Part shown: positions 18,490 through 29,884 of the stretch, one piece after another
Layout of the letters: each line of letters begins with the position of its first letter
Numbering within the stretch: the stretch's first letter is position 1
Origin: Halalkalibacter sp. APA_J-10(15)
Lineage (GTDB): Bacteria > Bacillota > Bacilli > Bacillales > Bacillaceae_D
Assembly (NCBI RefSeq): GCF_023017105.1
Contig: NZ_JALKEV010000003.1
Location: 186,001 to 250,000 of the forward strand
Direction of reading: 5' to 3'
DNA: 64,000 nt
The notes under the pieces: model-generated
The model's database searches: none
Seen by the model: only the letters and a program-made list of their open reading frames with translations
Told to the model about the DNA's origin: nothing
Made by a program: the position numbers and the translations under genes

Positions 18490-20196
18490 ATGCGACAACG
18501 TACTTATTTATCACCTACACTTCGTGATATCCCAGCTGATGCGGAAATTAAAAGCCATCAATTGATGCTAAGAGCCGGGCTTATTAGGCAAACAGCTTCA
18601 GGAATTTACTCTTACTTACCTTTAGGCAAAAGAGTATTAAAAAAAGTAGAAGAGATTATTCGTAAAGAAATGGACGCAACTGGTGCACAGGAAGTATTAA
18701 TGCCAGCTATTCAGCCGGCTGAGCTTTGGGAAGAATCAGGTCGCTTAGGGGCATACGGTCCTGAGCTTATGAGACTGCAAGATCGACATGAACGTGATTT
18801 TGTTCTTGGTGCTACTCATGAAGAAGTCATTACGTCTCTTGTGCGTGACGATATAAAGTCATACAAGAAACTCCCAGTAAATGTTTATCAAATTCAGACG
18901 AAATATCGTGACGAAAGACGACCTCGTTTTGGAGTTTTACGTTCACGTGAGTTTATCATGAAGGATGCTTATTCGTTTGATACAAGTAAAGAAGGCTTAG
19001 ATGAAAGCTATAAAGCTATGTACGAAGCTTATAAGCGCATTTTTTCAAAATGCGGGCTTGATTTTAGAGCGGTTGAAGCAGACTCAGGGGCTATCGGTGG
19101 TACTGATACACATGAATTTATGGTGCTAAGTGAAATTGGTGAAGATACAATAGCTTATTCAGATGCATCAGATTTTGCTGCTAATATTGAAATTGCTCCA
19201 GTGAAAGCTGTGTCAGCAAACCATAATGAACAGCGAGTATTAGATGTTGAGAAGAAGGAAACTCCTAATGTAAAAACGATTGAAGAGGTTACGGCGTTTT
19301 TAAATGTAGATGCTACGCAAACGATTAAATCATTGTTGTTTATGATTGATGAAGAACCTGTGCTTATACTAGTACGTGGAGATCATGAAGTGAACGAAAT
19401 TAAAATAAGTCATTTGTATCCTGGAGCTCAATCCATTGAATTGGCAACGATTGCTCAAACAAATGAATATTTAGGGTGTGAACCTGGATTTATCGGACCT
19501 CTGCAAGTTAAAGATATTACAATCATTGCCGATCATTCTGTTCAAACGATTGTAAATGGTATTTGTGGGGCGAATGATAAAGACTATCATTATATAAATG
19601 TGAATGTCGAGCGAGATGTTTCTGAGCTTAAGTATGCGGATATCCGTTTCATTCAAGAAGGTGATCCTTCACCAGATGGGAAAGGTACGATACGTTTTGC
19701 AAGAGGAATCGAAGTCGGCCATGTATTTAAGCTAGGAACGAAATATAGTGAAGCGCTAGGTGCTAGTTTTTTGAATGAGCAAGGTAAAGCAGAACCGATG
19801 ATTATGGGTTGCTATGGCATTGGTGTTTCACGAACTGTTGCTGCTATTGTTGAGCAAAACCATGATGAAAATGGAATTGTGTGGCCAAAGGAAGTATCGC
19901 CATTTGATCTCCATTTAATTTCGATCAACATGAAAGATGATACACAAAGTCAACTAGGTGAACAGCTATATAGCCAGTTAAGAGAAATGAACTATGATGT
20001 GCTCTATGATGATCGCCCTGAGCGAGCTGGAGTCAAATTTAAAGATTCTGATTTATTTGGATTACCAATTCGAATTGCAATTGGAAAAAGAGCAGCTGAG
20101 CAAATAGTAGAAGTGAAAGTAAGAGCGACAGGCGAAATGTTAGAGGTCAAAATTGACGAACTAGAGTCAACAATAAAGCAATTAATAGAGAAATGA
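18490..20196 (+). CDS. proS: Prolyl-tRNA synthetase (bacterial type)
   Basis: Class II aminoacyl-tRNA synthetase charging tRNA-Pro. The 568-residue protein starts with the motif 1 region ([22 protein letters not shown]), has motif 2 ([20 protein letters not shown]), the inserted editing (INS) domain about residues 225-390, motif 3 ([14 protein letters not shown]) and the C-terminal anticodon-binding domain. The INS domain marks it as the bacterial, editing form. ATG 18490 follows AAAGGAATTTGAAGG. No T-box leader is seen upstream. Confidence 0.97.
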   Translation: MRQRTYLSPTLRDIPADAEIKSHQLMLRAGLIRQTASGIYSYLPLGKRVLKKVEEIIRKEMDATGAQEVLMPAIQPAELWEESGRLGAYGPELMRLQDRHERDFVLGATHEEVITSLVRDDIKSYKKLPVNVYQIQTKYRDERRPRFGVLRSREFIMKDAYSFDTSKEGLDESYKAMYEAYKRIFSKCGLDFRAVEADSGAIGGTDTHEFMVLSEIGEDTIAYSDASDFAANIEIAPVKAVSANHNEQRVLDVEKKETPNVKTIEEVTAFLNVDATQTIKSLLFMIDEEPVLILVRGDHEVNEIKISHLYPGAQSIELATIAQTNEYLGCEPGFIGPLQVKDITIIADHSVQTIVNGICGANDKDYHYINVNVERDVSELKYADIRFIQEGDPSPDGKGTIRFARGIEVGHVFKLGTKYSEALGASFLNEQGKAEPMIMGCYGIGVSRTVAAIVEQNHDENGIVWPKEVSPFDLHLISINMKDDTQSQLGEQLYSQLREMNYDVLYDDRPERAGVKFKDSDLFGLPIRIAIGKRAAEQIVEVKVRATGEMLEVKIDELESTIKQLIEK

Positions 20197-20226
20197 TCGT
20201 TTTAGACTTTAGCATAAATTGTCGAC

Positions 20227-20265
20227 AAAAACCCTGCTATAAAGTAATCTTATAGCAGGGTTTTT
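20227..20265 (+). terminator. Terminator after proS
   Basis: Eleven-bp perfect stem CCCTGCTATAA (20232-20242) with TTATAGCAGGG (20250-20260), extended by A5/T5, seven-base loop, T run. Strong, and closes the uppS-proS group before polC. Confidence 0.93.
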
Positions 20266-20305
20266 ATATGAAAATGAACGTATGTTGAAATGGGGAGGAT
20301 GAACG

Positions 20306-23300
20306 ATGCCTGAGGAGCAGATTCGTAAAGAAAGGTTATTATTACTATTACAGCAAATACAACTTCCTGAACAGTTCATTCAACAACACTTCGAGAATGG
20401 GCTTATACGTAAACTTCAAATAGATAAAAAGAATCGCACATGGCATTTTTATATTGAGTTAAAAACGATCGTACCTTCTTCTGTCTATGAACTATTTTCA
20501 GTTCAATTAAAACAAGCATTTGAGCATATTGCAGCTGTAGAGTTTACGTTTATTTACGAGCAGAAGGAAATGTCTGAAGATGAGTGGATCGAATATTGGC
20601 CTTTCATTGTGACACAGGTACAAATGATTTCAGAGGGGATTAGACATTTACTAGCTAAGCAAGTTCCACGTTATGATGGTCGGCGACTTATGATTTCGGT
20701 TAGAAATGAAACAGAAGCTGTTGCTCTTAAGCGCAAAGTAACGGAACCATTGCAAGATGTCTTGGAAATGTTAAGCTTACCAATTGTCCAGCTTGAGACA
20801 AATGTTCAAGAATCAAAGCAGGAGTATGAGCAATTTGTCGAAAATCGCAAGAAGGAAGATCACTCTAAAGTGGTGGAGGCTATTTTAGAAAAGAAAAAAC
20901 AAGAAGAACAAGTAGAGAAGAAAGTTAGCGATAAAAACCTCATGATTGGCTATTCAATTAAAGATGACCCTGTTTTGTTAGAAACTATCCGGGATGAAGA
21001 ACGACGGATAACTGTACAAGGTTATGTATTTAATGCTGAGACGAGGGAATTGCGAAGCGGTAGAACGTTGTTAACATTTAAAATCACCGATTACTCTGAT
21101 TCTATCTTAGTGAAAATGTTTTCTCGAGATAAGGAGGATGTTCCTTTATTACAAGCGATAAAAAAAGGAATGTGGGTAAAAGTAAGAGGTGGTGTTCAGA
21201 ATGATACATTTGTTCGTGATTTAGTTATGATTGGTAATGATGTTAATCAGGTTGTCCCTAAAGAGAAGCAAGATACAGCGAAAGAAGATGAGAAGCGTGT
21301 GGAGCTTCATCTGCACACAACTATGAGCCAAATGGATGGAATCGTTTCAGCAGGTCGTTATGTTGAACAAGCTGCTAAATGGGGACATCAAGCAATTGCA
21401 GTCACCGATCATGGTGTTGTACAAGCCTTTCCAGAAGCTTATTCAGCAGGGAAGAAACATGGTGTTAAAGTACTATTTGGGATTGAAGCAAACTTAGTTG
21501 ATGATGGAGTGCCAATTGCTTATAACGAAGCAGAGCGAAACCTGATGGAAGATGAATATGTCGTATTTGATGTTGAGACAACTGGCTTATCAGCTGTTTA
21601 TAACACGATCATTGAATTAGCTGCAGTTAAGATAAAAGATGGGGAAATTATTGATCGGTTTGAGTCATTTGCAGACCCTCATGAACCATTGTCTAATACG
21701 ATTATTGATTTAACAGGAATTACAGATGATATGGTTAAAGGCCAACCAGAAGTGGAAGAGGTACTTGAAAAGTTTAAAGCATTTGTGGGGAATGCCATTT
21801 TAGTCGCACATAATGCCAGCTTTGATATGGGCTTTCTTAATGTTGGCTACCGAAAGATGGGGTTAGGAGAAGTACCAAACCCTGTAATTGATACGTTAGA
21901 ATTAGGACGATTTTTGTACCCAGAATTAAAAAATCACCGGTTGAATACGCTATGTAAGAAATTTGACATTGAATTAGTTAGTCATCACCGAGCGATTTAT
22001 GATGCTGAGGCGACGGGGTATCTATTATGGAAAATGGTAAAAGACGCAAATGAGCGTCAGATTCATTCTCATCACCAGTTAAATGATCATATGGGACAAG
22101 GTAATGTTCAACGTCAAAGACCTTTCCATTGTATTATCCTTGCACAAACTCAAGAAGGGCTTAAAAATCTATATAAGCTTGTATCGATGTCACATGTCGA
22201 TTACTTCTTTCGCACGCCAAGAATTCCTAGATCTCAGTTAAATAAGCTGCGAACTGGCTTGCTTATCGGTTCCGCGTGTGATAAAGGTGAAGTATTTGAA
22301 GGAATGATGCAAAAATCACCGCAAGAGGTAGAAGAAATTGCTACCTTCTATGATTATTTAGAAATTCAGCCATTAAGCAATTATGCACATTTAATTGAAA
22401 AGGAGCTAGTCAAAAATGATTCTGCTTTGCAAGAAATTGTGACAAACATTGTGAAACTTGGCGAGAAACTAAATAAGCCTGTTGTTGCTACTGGAAATGC
22501 TCATTACCTTGAAGAAAAAGATTATATTCATAGGAAGATCTTGATTGCCTCTCAAGGTGGGGCAAATCCATTAAACAAACAACAGCTACCTAAAGTCCAC
22601 TTTAAAACGACCAATGAGATGCTAGAGGAGTTTCGGTTTCTTGGAGAAGATGGGGCGAAAAAAGCTGTCATAGAGGCATCACAACATATTGCAAACATGA
22701 TCGAGGAGATTCATCCGATTCCTGATGACCTTTATACTCCAAAAATTGAGGGAGCCGATCAGGAAATGCGTGATATGAGTTACAATCGTGCTCGTAGTAT
22801 TTACGGGGACACATTGCCTGAAATTGTAGAAAGCCGACTTGAAAAAGAATTGAAAAGTATCATTGGCCATGGGTTTGCGGTCATTTATTTAATCTCACAA
22901 AAATTAGTTAAAAAGTCGTTAAATGATGGCTATTTAGTTGGTTCTCGAGGTTCAGTTGGTTCATCATTTGTTGCAACAATGACAGAAATAACAGAAGTGA
23001 ATCCATTACCGCCGCATTATGTTTGTCCTAAGTGTCATCACTCACATTTCTTTGACGATGGTTCAGTTGGTTCAGGGTTTGATTTACCAGATAAAGATTG
23101 TCCTGAGTGTGGAACGGCTTATATAAAAGATGGACAAGATATTCCATTTGAAACGTTCTTAGGTTTTAAAGGTGATAAAGTTCCTGATATTGATTTGAAC
23201 TTTTCTGGTGCCTACCAACCGAGAGCTCACCATTATACAAAGGAACTATTCGGTGAGGAGTACGTATACCGTGCAGGGACAATTGGGACCGTTGCTGAGA

Positions 23301-24604
23301 AGACAGCATATGGTTATGTGAAAGGTTATCAAAGTGACTATAATTTAATGATGCGCGGAGCAGAAATTGATCGTCTTGTCTCAGGCTGTACTGGTGTAAA
23401 GCGAACAACAGGGCAACACCCAGGTGGTATTATTGTTGTACCAGATTATATGGATATACATGATTTTTGCCCGATTCAATTTCCAGCAGATGATAAAAAT
23501 GCAGAATGGAAAACGACACATTTTGATTTTCACTCTATTCACGATAATCTTTTGAAGCTTGATATACTTGGTCATGATGACCCGACTGTTATTCGAATGT
23601 TACAAGATTTAAGTGGAATTGACCCGAAAACCATTCCTACCGATGATCCGGAGGTCATGAAAATCTTTAGTGGCCCTGATGTACTAGGAGTGACTGAAGA
23701 TCAAATTATGTGTAAAACGGGTACTTTAGGAATACCGGAGTTTGGGACACGCTTTGTTCGACAAATGCTCGAAGAAACAAAACCAAGTACATTCTCGGAA
23801 TTAGTCCAAATTTCTGGACTCTCACATGGAACAGATGTCTGGTTAAATAATGCGAATGAATTAATTTATGAGGGTATATGTGAGTTGAAAGACGTCATTG
23901 GTTGCCGGGATGATATTATGGTCTATTTAATTTACAAAGGGTTAGAACCATCACTTGCGTTTAAAATTATGGAATTTGTTCGTAAAGGGAAAGGCCTTCA
24001 ACCCGAGTGGATTGAAGAAATGAAAAAGCATGATGTTCCAGATTGGTATATCGGTTCGTGCCAAAAGATTAAATACATGTTCCCGAAGGCACACGCTGCT
24101 GCTTATGTATTAATGGCAGTAAGGATCGCATATTTCAAAGTACATCATCCTATTCTTTACTATGCATCTTATTTCACCGTTAGAGCGGATGATTTTGATT
24201 TAGATACGATGATTAAAGGTTCAAATGCAATTAAAGCAAAGATTGAAGAAATCAACTTAAAAGGATTAGATGCTGCACCAAAGGAAAAGGCTGTACTAAC
24301 CGTTCTTGAGCTAGCTCTTGAGATGTGTGAGCGAGGATTCTCATTCCAGAAGGTTGACCTCTATCGTTCTAGTGCAACGGAGTTTCAAGTAGAAGGAACG
24401 ACATTATTGCCACCATTTAATGCGATGACAGGCGTAGGGACAAATGCTGCCTTAAATATTGAAAAGGCACGAGAAAATGGAGAGTTCCTATCTAAAGAAG
24501 ATTTGCAGCAACGTGCAAAGTTAACGAAGACCGTATTAGAACACCTGGATGAACACGGTTGCTTGGGTGATATGCCAGATTCTAATCAATTGTCATTGTT
24601 TTAA
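20306..24604 (+). CDS. polC: DNA polymerase III alpha subunit, Gram-positive type PolC
   Basis: Main replicative polymerase of low-GC Gram-positives, with built-in proofreading. The 1432 residues contain, in order, an N-terminal domain, an OB-fold region (about 230-310), the PHP domain starting [11 protein letters not shown] (H335, H337) and split by the DEDD exonuclease domain FDVETTGLS (D422, E424), a four-cysteine zinc element near 910-940 (CPKC...CPEC), and the polymerase core with catalytic D961 and D963 in PDIDLNFSG. The C-terminus ends in QLSLF, a likely beta-clamp motif. Length is normal. ATG 20306 follows GGGGAGGATG. Confidence 0.98.
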   Translation: MPEEQIRKERLLLLLQQIQLPEQFIQQHFENGLIRKLQIDKKNRTWHFYIELKTIVPSSVYELFSVQLKQAFEHIAAVEFTFIYEQKEMSEDEWIEYWPFIVTQVQMISEGIRHLLAKQVPRYDGRRLMISVRNETEAVALKRKVTEPLQDVLEMLSLPIVQLETNVQESKQEYEQFVENRKKEDHSKVVEAILEKKKQEEQVEKKVSDKNLMIGYSIKDDPVLLETIRDEERRITVQGYVFNAETRELRSGRTLLTFKITDYSDSILVKMFSRDKEDVPLLQAIKKGMWVKVRGGVQNDTFVRDLVMIGNDVNQVVPKEKQDTAKEDEKRVELHLHTTMSQMDGIVSAGRYVEQAAKWGHQAIAVTDHGVVQAFPEAYSAGKKHGVKVLFGIEANLVDDGVPIAYNEAERNLMEDEYVVFDVETTGLSAVYNTIIELAAVKIKDGEIIDRFESFADPHEPLSNTIIDLTGITDDMVKGQPEVEEVLEKFKAFVGNAILVAHNASFDMGFLNVGYRKMGLGEVPNPVIDTLELGRFLYPELKNHRLNTLCKKFDIELVSHHRAIYDAEATGYLLWKMVKDANERQIHSHHQLNDHMGQGNVQRQRPFHCIILAQTQEGLKNLYKLVSMSHVDYFFRTPRIPRSQLNKLRTGLLIGSACDKGEVFEGMMQKSPQEVEEIATFYDYLEIQPLSNYAHLIEKELVKNDSALQEIVTNIVKLGEKLNKPVVATGNAHYLEEKDYIHRKILIASQGGANPLNKQQLPKVHFKTTNEMLEEFRFLGEDGAKKAVIEASQHIANMIEEIHPIPDDLYTPKIEGADQEMRDMSYNRARSIYGDTLPEIVESRLEKELKSIIGHGFAVIYLISQKLVKKSLNDGYLVGSRGSVGSSFVATMTEITEVNPLPPHYVCPKCHHSHFFDDGSVGSGFDLPDKDCPECGTAYIKDGQDIPFETFLGFKGDKVPDIDLNFSGAYQPRAHHYTKELFGEEYVYRAGTIGTVAEKTAYGYVKGYQSDYNLMMRGAEIDRLVSGCTGVKRTTGQHPGGIIVVPDYMDIHDFCPIQFPADDKNAEWKTTHFDFHSIHDNLLKLDILGHDDPTVIRMLQDLSGIDPKTIPTDDPEVMKIFSGPDVLGVTEDQIMCKTGTLGIPEFGTRFVRQMLEETKPSTFSELVQISGLSHGTDVWLNNANELIYEGICELKDVIGCRDDIMVYLIYKGLEPSLAFKIMEFVRKGKGLQPEWIEEMKKHDVPDWYIGSCQKIKYMFPKAHAAAYVLMAVRIAYFKVHHPILYYASYFTVRADDFDLDTMIKGSNAIKAKIEEINLKGLDAAPKEKAVLTVLELALEMCERGFSFQKVDLYRSSATEFQVEGTTLLPPFNAMTGVGTNAALNIEKARENGEFLSKEDLQQRAKLTKTVLEHLDEHGCLGDMPDSNQLSLF

Positions 24605-24697
24605 ATGATTCTTCTAACGATACGTTTGTTGAAAGGATTGCATTGACGTATAGAGTATGGTATTGTATTTATGGTAATACTTAGAATACATTCACGA

Positions 24698-24729
24698 GAA
24701 AGAGTGGGGGAAACCCACTCTTTCCTTTG
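24698..24729 (+). terminator. Terminator after polC
   Basis: Perfect 11-bp stem GAAAGAGTGGG (24698-24708) with CCCACTCTTTC (24714-24724), five-base loop; the following CTTTGTT is only moderately T-rich. It separates polC from the rimP-nusA operon. Confidence 0.8.
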
Positions 24730-24787
24730 TTCCATGGGATGAAATTGAACATGATAAATTGCTAAATTTTAATGAGGTTTTGTGAAA

Positions 24788-24804
24788 TCACTTATAATAA
24801 GTGA
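24788..24804 (+). promoter_or_regulatory. Perfect 17-bp palindrome with embedded -10-like box upstream of rimP
   Basis: TCACTTATAATAAGTGA is an 8+1+8 perfect palindrome 40 bases before rimP. It contains TATAAT (24793-24798), which could be the -10 of the rimP-nusA promoter, although no good -35 stands 17 bases upstream. It may be an operator, a small hairpin, or a chance AT-rich palindrome. Confidence 0.4.
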
Positions 24805-24844
24805 GGAGTGAACCTTTTGGTTGCTGTTTAGCAAGGAGGTACTA

Positions 24845-25315
24845 ATGAGTAAAAAGACAACTGAAATGGCTTCAGAATTGGTATCACCAATTCTTGATAG
24901 CCTACAATTGGAATTAGTTGATGTTGAATTTAAAAAAGAAGGACCAAATTGGTTTTTACGTGTGTTCATTGATTCTGACAGTGGAGTTGATCTAGAAGAC
25001 TGTAGTAAAGTGAGTGAACATTTAAGTGAAAAGCTAGATGAGCTTGATCCAATTGAGCAAGCATACTTCTTAGAGGTTTCTTCACCAGGGGCCGAACGTC
25101 CTTTAAAAAAGGAAAAGGATTTTACGAAGGCAATTGGTAAGAATATTTATGTGAAGACATATGAACCTATTAAAGGTGCTAAAGAATTCGAAGGTCTTTT
25201 AACTTCATTTGATAATAGCACGCTAGAGCTTGAAGTGAAGGTTAAAACACGAACTAGCGCGGTTGAAATTCCGATTGATAAAGTAGCCAATGCAAGATTG
25301 GCGATTGTATTTTAA
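24845..25315 (+). CDS. rimP: Ribosome maturation factor RimP
   Basis: Helps assemble the 30S subunit. The 156-residue protein has an N-terminal alpha-beta domain (with [20 protein letters not shown] and [17 protein letters not shown]) and a C-terminal SH3-like barrel; the [11 protein letters not shown] motif in the middle is typical. ATG 24845 is chosen for its AAGGAGGT site; an in-frame TTG 24 bases upstream overlaps it. First gene of the rimP-nusA-infB operon. Length matches the family. Confidence 0.96.
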   Translation: MSKKTTEMASELVSPILDSLQLELVDVEFKKEGPNWFLRVFIDSDSGVDLEDCSKVSEHLSEKLDELDPIEQAYFLEVSSPGAERPLKKEKDFTKAIGKNIYVKTYEPIKGAKEFEGLLTSFDNSTLELEVKVKTRTSAVEIPIDKVANARLAIVF

Positions 25316-25347
25316 GCTCTTAATTTTGGAAGGGGGAAATAAACTCC

Positions 25348-26460
25348 ATGAATAGTGAATTTATGGATGCACTAGTTACGTTAGAAAAAGAAAAAGGTAT
25401 TAAAAAAGATGTTATTATTGAAGCTATTGAGGCTGCTCTTATTTCAGGGTATAAACGAAACTTTAATCAGGTACAAAATGTACGTGTCGATGTAAATCGA
25501 GAAAATGGTAGCATTCGTGTTTTTGCGCGCAAAACCGTCGTGGAAGAAGTATTTGATGCTAGGTTAGAAATCTCTTTAGATGAGGCTCAAAAAGTCAATC
25601 CAAACTATGAAGTCGATGATGTTGTGGAGATTGAAGTAACGCCAAAGGATTTCGGTCGAATTGCTGCACAAACGGCTAAACAAGTTGTTACACAACGTGT
25701 TCGGGAAGCTGAGCGAGGAATTATATATGCTGATTTCATCGATCGTGAAGAAGACATTATGACGGGGATCGTTCAAAGACAGGATCACCGCTTTATTTAT
25801 GTCGACTTAGGAAAAGTCGAAGCGCTTCTTCCTTTAAATGAACAGATGCCAAATGAGTCGTATCGTCATAATGATCGTATAAAAGCTTATATTACGAAGG
25901 TCGAGAAGACAACAAAGGGACCGCAAATTCTTATATCACGTACACATCCAGGGCTTTTAAAGCGATTATTTGAACTAGAAGTTCCAGAAATCTATGATGG
26001 AACAGTTGAAATTAAATCGGTTTCTCGTGAAGCGGGTGATCGGTCAAAGATCGCAGTGCATGCTGATAATCCAGAGGTAGACCCAGTAGGCTCATGCGTA
26101 GGGCCAAGAGGACAACGTGTTCAAACGATCGTTAATGAATTAAAAGGTGAGAAGATTGATATTGTTCGTTGGTCTGAGGATCCTGTTGAGTATGTTGCGA
26201 ATGCACTTAGCCCGTCAAAGGTTTTAAAGGTAAAAGTAAACGAAGAAGAGAAAATGACACAGGTTATTGTTCCTGATTATCAACTTTCATTAGCAATTGG
26301 GAAGCGAGGGCAAAATGCTCGCTTAGCAGCAAAGCTTACTGGTTGGAAAGTAGATATTAAAAGTGAATCTGATGCAAAGGAATTAGGTTTGTTTGATGAA
26401 GAAGGCTTTATCACTGTCAAAAATGATGAAGACGTATATAGTACAGACCAACCCTTTTAA
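25348..26460 (+). CDS. nusA: Transcription termination/antitermination factor NusA
   Basis: RNA-polymerase-associated factor that affects pausing and intrinsic termination. The 370-residue protein has the N-terminal RNAP-binding domain, the S1 domain (MTGIVQRQDHRFIYVDLGKV near 134-200), and two KH domains with SCVGPRGQRVQTIVNEL and LAIGKRGQNARLAAKLTGW. It ends shortly after the second KH domain, as in Firmicutes, without the acidic repeats of the enterobacterial protein. ATG 25348 follows GGAAGGGGG. Confidence 0.97.
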   Translation: MNSEFMDALVTLEKEKGIKKDVIIEAIEAALISGYKRNFNQVQNVRVDVNRENGSIRVFARKTVVEEVFDARLEISLDEAQKVNPNYEVDDVVEIEVTPKDFGRIAAQTAKQVVTQRVREAERGIIYADFIDREEDIMTGIVQRQDHRFIYVDLGKVEALLPLNEQMPNESYRHNDRIKAYITKVEKTTKGPQILISRTHPGLLKRLFELEVPEIYDGTVEIKSVSREAGDRSKIAVHADNPEVDPVGSCVGPRGQRVQTIVNELKGEKIDIVRWSEDPVEYVANALSPSKVLKVKVNEEEKMTQVIVPDYQLSLAIGKRGQNARLAAKLTGWKVDIKSESDAKELGLFDEEGFITVKNDEDVYSTDQPF

Positions 26461-26478
26461 TAGAGGAGATGGTGGAAG

Positions 26479-26751
26479 ATGAAGAAACGCAAGATTCCTC
26501 TTCGGAAATGCATTGTAACAAATGAAATGAAACCGAAGCAAGAACTGATTCGAATTGTTCGTTCACCAGAAGGAGAAGTCTCCATTGACCCTTCTGGCAA
26601 AAAAAATGGTCGTGGGGCGTACATCACAAACAGTGATGAATGTTTTGAGCTAGCTAAGAAGAAAGATGTCCTATCAAGGCACTTACAAGTTCATGTTGAT
26701 TCTGATGTCTATGATCAACTTCAGCTTGCAAGTAAGAAAGGAAGGAAATAA
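26479..26751 (+). CDS. ylxR: YlxR family protein (RNase P modulator RnpM)
   Basis: Small basic RNA-binding protein of the DUF448/YlxR family; in B. subtilis it has been reported to bind the RNase P RNA and modulate its activity (RnpM). The 90-residue product carries the family start KIPLRKCIVTNEMKPKQELIRIVR and the GRGAYITNS motif. Translation begins at ATG 26479 after GGAGATGG. Its stop shares a base with the start of ylxQ. Standard nusA-ylxR-ylxQ-infB order. Confidence 0.94.
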   Translation: MKKRKIPLRKCIVTNEMKPKQELIRIVRSPEGEVSIDPSGKKNGRGAYITNSDECFELAKKKDVLSRHLQVHVDSDVYDQLQLASKKGRK

Positions 26752-27050
26752 TGGCTAAATGGCTTTCGCTTTTAGGCTTAGCTGCAAGAGCCCGAAAACT
26801 TGTAACCGGTGAAGAACTTGTTCTAAGTGAGGTTAGAAGGTCGACTGCGAAGCTAGTATTAGTTGCACAAGATGGTTCAGACCTGACTAAAAAACGAATC
26901 ATAAATAAATGTGAATATTACAATATCCCCATCCGACTCGTATCAAATCGAGTTGAACTTGGACAGTCTATTGGGAAGCCAGAAAGAGTTGTTGTCGCTG
27001 TAATGGATGGTGGTTTTGCGAAGAAATTAATCGCTCAAATAGATGAATGA
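26751..27050 (+). CDS. ylxQ: L7Ae-family ribosomal protein YlxQ
   Basis: RNA-binding protein of the L7Ae/L30e/Gadd45 fold (kink-turn binders) associated with ribosomes. The 99 residues show the family core: [20 protein letters not shown], then [17 protein letters not shown] and the C-terminal [23 protein letters not shown] 26751 overlaps the ylxR TAA (TAATG), so the two are coupled. Located between ylxR and infB as in other bacilli. Confidence 0.95.
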   Translation: MAKWLSLLGLAARARKLVTGEELVLSEVRRSTAKLVLVAQDGSDLTKKRIINKCEYYNIPIRLVSNRVELGQSIGKPERVVVAVMDGGFAKKLIAQIDE

Positions 27051-27066
27051 TGTTGGAGGGAAGTAC

Positions 27067-29169
27067 ATGAAGAAAATGCGAATATATGAATATGCTAAAG
27101 AGAAGAATGTAGCAAGTAAAGAAGTCATTACAAAGTTAAAAGAAAAAGGGTTTGAAGTTTCGAATCATATGTCTGTTCTTGACTCGAAAATGTTAGAGTC
27201 TCTCGAAGGGAAAAGTGAGAGTAACGAGTCGTCTAAAAAGGAAGACACAAAACAGAAGAAACAAGATAAGCCTAACCGTCCTGCGAATCAGAAGAACGGT
27301 CAGCATCAGCAGAAAAAAGGAAACACGAATAATAAAAAGAAGCCACAAAGAGGTCATCAAAACAAAGGCCATCAACAACAAGCAAAACAAAATCAGCAGT
27401 CGAAAGCACCTCAACCTCTTCCGGAGAAAATCACGTATCAAGAATCATTAACTGTAGGAGAATTAGCTGCTAAAATACACAAAGAACCATCTGAAATTAT
27501 TAAGAAGTTAATGTTCTTAGGTGTAATGGCGACGATTAATCAAGATCTCGATAAAGATACGATTGAATTAATTGCTGGTGATTATGGGGTTGAGGTAGAG
27601 GAAGAAATTGTAATCGATGAAACCGACTTCGAAAGTATGATTGAAGAGGATAAAGAGGAAGACTTAGAAGAGAGACCACCAGTTGTGACTATTATGGGGC
27701 ACGTTGACCATGGTAAGACAACTTTATTAGATTCTATTCGCCATACAAAAGTAACTGAAGGAGAAGCCGGTGGAATCACTCAGCATATTGGCGCATACCA
27801 AGTTGAATCAAACGGTAAGAAAGTAACATTTCTTGATACTCCTGGACATGCTGCCTTTACAACCATGCGTGCGCGTGGAGCACAAGTAACAGACATAACG
27901 ATTCTAGTTGTTGCTGCTGATGATGGTGTTATGCCACAAACGAAAGAAGCGATTAGCCATGCGAAAGCAGCAGGAGTTCCGATTATTGTAGCAGTTAATA
28001 AGATTGATAAAGAGTCAGCTAATCCTGATCGTGTCATGCAAGAGCTTACAGAGTATGAACTTGTACCTGAAGCATGGGGAGGAGACACAATCTTTGTTAA
28101 TGTCTCAGCCTTAGCGGGAACTGGTATTGATGAGCTACTAGAGATGATTTTGCTCGTTTCTGAAGTGGAGGAACTAAAAGCGAACCCTAATAAGCTTGGA
28201 CGCGGAACTGTCATTGAGGCTGAACTAGATAAAGGTCGTGGTGCAGTTGCCACTTTACTCGTCCAAGCAGGGACATTAAAAGTAGGAGATCCAATTGTTG
28301 TTGGATCAGCTTTTGGTCGTGTTCGAGCTATGGTAAATGATCTTGGTCGTCGAGTGAAGCAAGTCGGACCTTCCACACCAGTTGAAATTACCGGTTTAAA
28401 TGAAGTGCCACTTGCGGGAGACCAATTCCAAGCATTTGAAGATGAAAGGAAAGCGCGTCAAATCGGTGAGGTTCGAATGAGCCGTCAGCGTGAAGCAAAC
28501 CTTGCGTCTAGTTCAAAAGTGAGCCTGGATGATTTATTTGATCAAATTCAGCAAGGTGAGGTAAAGGAAATCAATATTATCATCAAAGCTGACGTACAGG
28601 GCTCTGTTGAAGCGATGAGAGGTTCACTTGAGAAAATTGAAGTGGACGGTGTGAAAGTAAAAATTATTCATACAGGTGTTGGAGCGATTAATGAATACGA
28701 TGTGATGTTAGCCTCTGCCTCAAATGCAATTGTGATTGGCTTTAACGTTAGACCAGACGTAAATGCAAAACGCACAGCAGACTCAGAAAAGGTAGATGTG
28801 CGCCTACACCGTGTTATTTATAATGCAATCGATGAAATAGAAGCAGCTATGAAGGGGCTTCTTGATCCTGAATATGAAGAAAAAGTCATTGGTCAGGTTG
28901 AAGTTCGAACAACATTTAAAGTTTCTAAAGTTGGAACGATTGCCGGTTCCTATGTCACTGATGGAAAAGTAACTAGGGATTCAACCGTTCGTCTTATTCG
29001 TGATGGCATTGTCATTTATGAAGGTGAAATCAATGCTCTAAAGCGTTTCAAAGATGATGCAAAGGAAGTTTCTGCTGGGTATGAGTGCGGGATTACGCTT
29101 GAGAACTTTAATGACATTAAAGAAGGTGATGTCATCGAAGCGTACGTTATGCAAGAAATTGAACGGTAA
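27067..29169 (+). CDS. infB: Translation initiation factor IF-2
   Basis: GTPase that brings initiator tRNA to the 30S subunit. ATG 27067 is preferred (TTGGAGGG seven bases upstream) over an ATG at 27043 inside ylxQ. The 700-residue product has an IF2-N domain, a long low-complexity basic Lys/Gln/Asn linker (about residues 50-115), a second IF2-N domain, the G domain with GHVDHGKTT (211-219), DTPGHAAF and NKIDK, then domains II to IV. The linker is the only variable region. Overall length is close to the B. subtilis form. Confidence 0.97.
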   Translation: MKKMRIYEYAKEKNVASKEVITKLKEKGFEVSNHMSVLDSKMLESLEGKSESNESSKKEDTKQKKQDKPNRPANQKNGQHQQKKGNTNNKKKPQRGHQNKGHQQQAKQNQQSKAPQPLPEKITYQESLTVGELAAKIHKEPSEIIKKLMFLGVMATINQDLDKDTIELIAGDYGVEVEEEIVIDETDFESMIEEDKEEDLEERPPVVTIMGHVDHGKTTLLDSIRHTKVTEGEAGGITQHIGAYQVESNGKKVTFLDTPGHAAFTTMRARGAQVTDITILVVAADDGVMPQTKEAISHAKAAGVPIIVAVNKIDKESANPDRVMQELTEYELVPEAWGGDTIFVNVSALAGTGIDELLEMILLVSEVEELKANPNKLGRGTVIEAELDKGRGAVATLLVQAGTLKVGDPIVVGSAFGRVRAMVNDLGRRVKQVGPSTPVEITGLNEVPLAGDQFQAFEDERKARQIGEVRMSRQREANLASSSKVSLDDLFDQIQQGEVKEINIIIKADVQGSVEAMRGSLEKIEVDGVKVKIIHTGVGAINEYDVMLASASNAIVIGFNVRPDVNAKRTADSEKVDVRLHRVIYNAIDEIEAAMKGLLDPEYEEKVIGQVEVRTTFKVSKVGTIAGSYVTDGKVTRDSTVRLIRDGIVIYEGEINALKRFKDDAKEVSAGYECGITLENFNDIKEGDVIEAYVMQEIER

Positions 29170-29450
29170 TGGTTATCGGCTCAGTACGCTTAGAGCTCCT
29201 TATATATGATGTGCAATCGTTAAAAGAAAAGCGTTCTATCATTAAAAGTGTACAATCAAAATTAAAGCAAAAATACAACCTGTCAGTAGCAGAAGTAGGT
29301 CATCACGATGTTTGGCAGCGCGCTGAACTTGGGATTGTGACTGTGTCAATGAATAAAAAAGTATGTGAACGAGAACTGCAACGGGCATTGGCGCTGATTG
29401 ACTCTATACCTGCTATTGAACGAACTGTGATGACCTTTGAATGGTTGTAG
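29169..29450 (+). CDS. ylxP: YlxP (DUF503) protein
   Basis: Small ferredoxin-like-fold protein of the DUF503 family, 93 residues, with the family pattern LYDVQSLKEKRSIIKSVQSK and AEVGHHDVWQRAELGIVTVS. It is conserved between infB and rbfA in bacilli and thought to relate to ribosome or RNA maturation, though its exact function is not settled. ATG 29169 overlaps the infB stop by one base. Confidence 0.93.
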   Translation: MVIGSVRLELLIYDVQSLKEKRSIIKSVQSKLKQKYNLSVAEVGHHDVWQRAELGIVTVSMNKKVCERELQRALALIDSIPAIERTVMTFEWL

Positions 29451-29470
29451 GCTTATAGGAGTGAAAAAAC

Positions 29471-29821
29471 ATGGGTAATGTTCGATCGCATCGTGTTGGT
29501 GAGCAAATTAAAAAAGAGTTAAGCGACATTATTATGCGAGAAGTGAAAGATCCTCGTGTGAAGTTTGTTACGGTTACGGGAGTAGATGTAACGGGTGATT
29601 TACAACAAGCGAAAGTGTTTATTACAGCACTTGGTAATGAAGAAGAAAAAGAGGCAACGATACAAGGGTTATCAAAAGCGAGGGGCTTTATCCGTACTGA
29701 AATTGGAAAGCGAATTCGTTTGCGAAAAACTCCAGAGCTTCTGTTTGAGTTTGATGAGTCAATCGAATATGGTAATCGCATTGAGACGCTTTTACAAGAT
29801 GTAAATCGCAAAGATCATTAA
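29471..29821 (+). CDS. rbfA: Ribosome-binding factor A
   Basis: KH-fold protein that acts in late 30S assembly and cold adaptation. The 116-residue product shows the N-terminal [17 protein letters not shown], the [20 protein letters not shown] core and the [19 protein letters not shown]-terminal signature. ATG 29471 follows TAGGAGTG. Followed by a weak terminator-like hairpin, then truB. Confidence 0.97.
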   Translation: MGNVRSHRVGEQIKKELSDIIMREVKDPRVKFVTVTGVDVTGDLQQAKVFITALGNEEEKEATIQGLSKARGFIRTEIGKRIRLRKTPELLFEFDESIEYGNRIETLLQDVNRKDH

Positions 29822-29828
29822 TATGTAG

Positions 29829-29861
29829 GAGGATAGAGGAGGTTTCCGTCTATCCTCTTTT
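29829..29861 (+). terminator. Terminator-like hairpin between rbfA and truB
   Basis: Eight-bp stem GAGGATAG (29829-29836) with CTATCCTC (29850-29857), 13-base loop, then TTTT. The T run is short, so read-through into truB-ribF is likely. Confidence 0.6.
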
Positions 29862-29884
29862 ACGGTTTAAGTGGAGGTTATTGT

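Noticed and set aside
24643-24671. TTGACG with TATTTA at 17 bases as the rimP promoter
   Set aside because: It lies upstream of the strong hairpin at 24698-24729, so transcripts from it would be stopped before rimP; the -10 match is also weak.
27193-28376. Long minus-strand frames inside infB, including one of almost 200 codons
   Set aside because: They mirror the low-complexity linker and G domain of IF-2, with compositional bias and no start signal.
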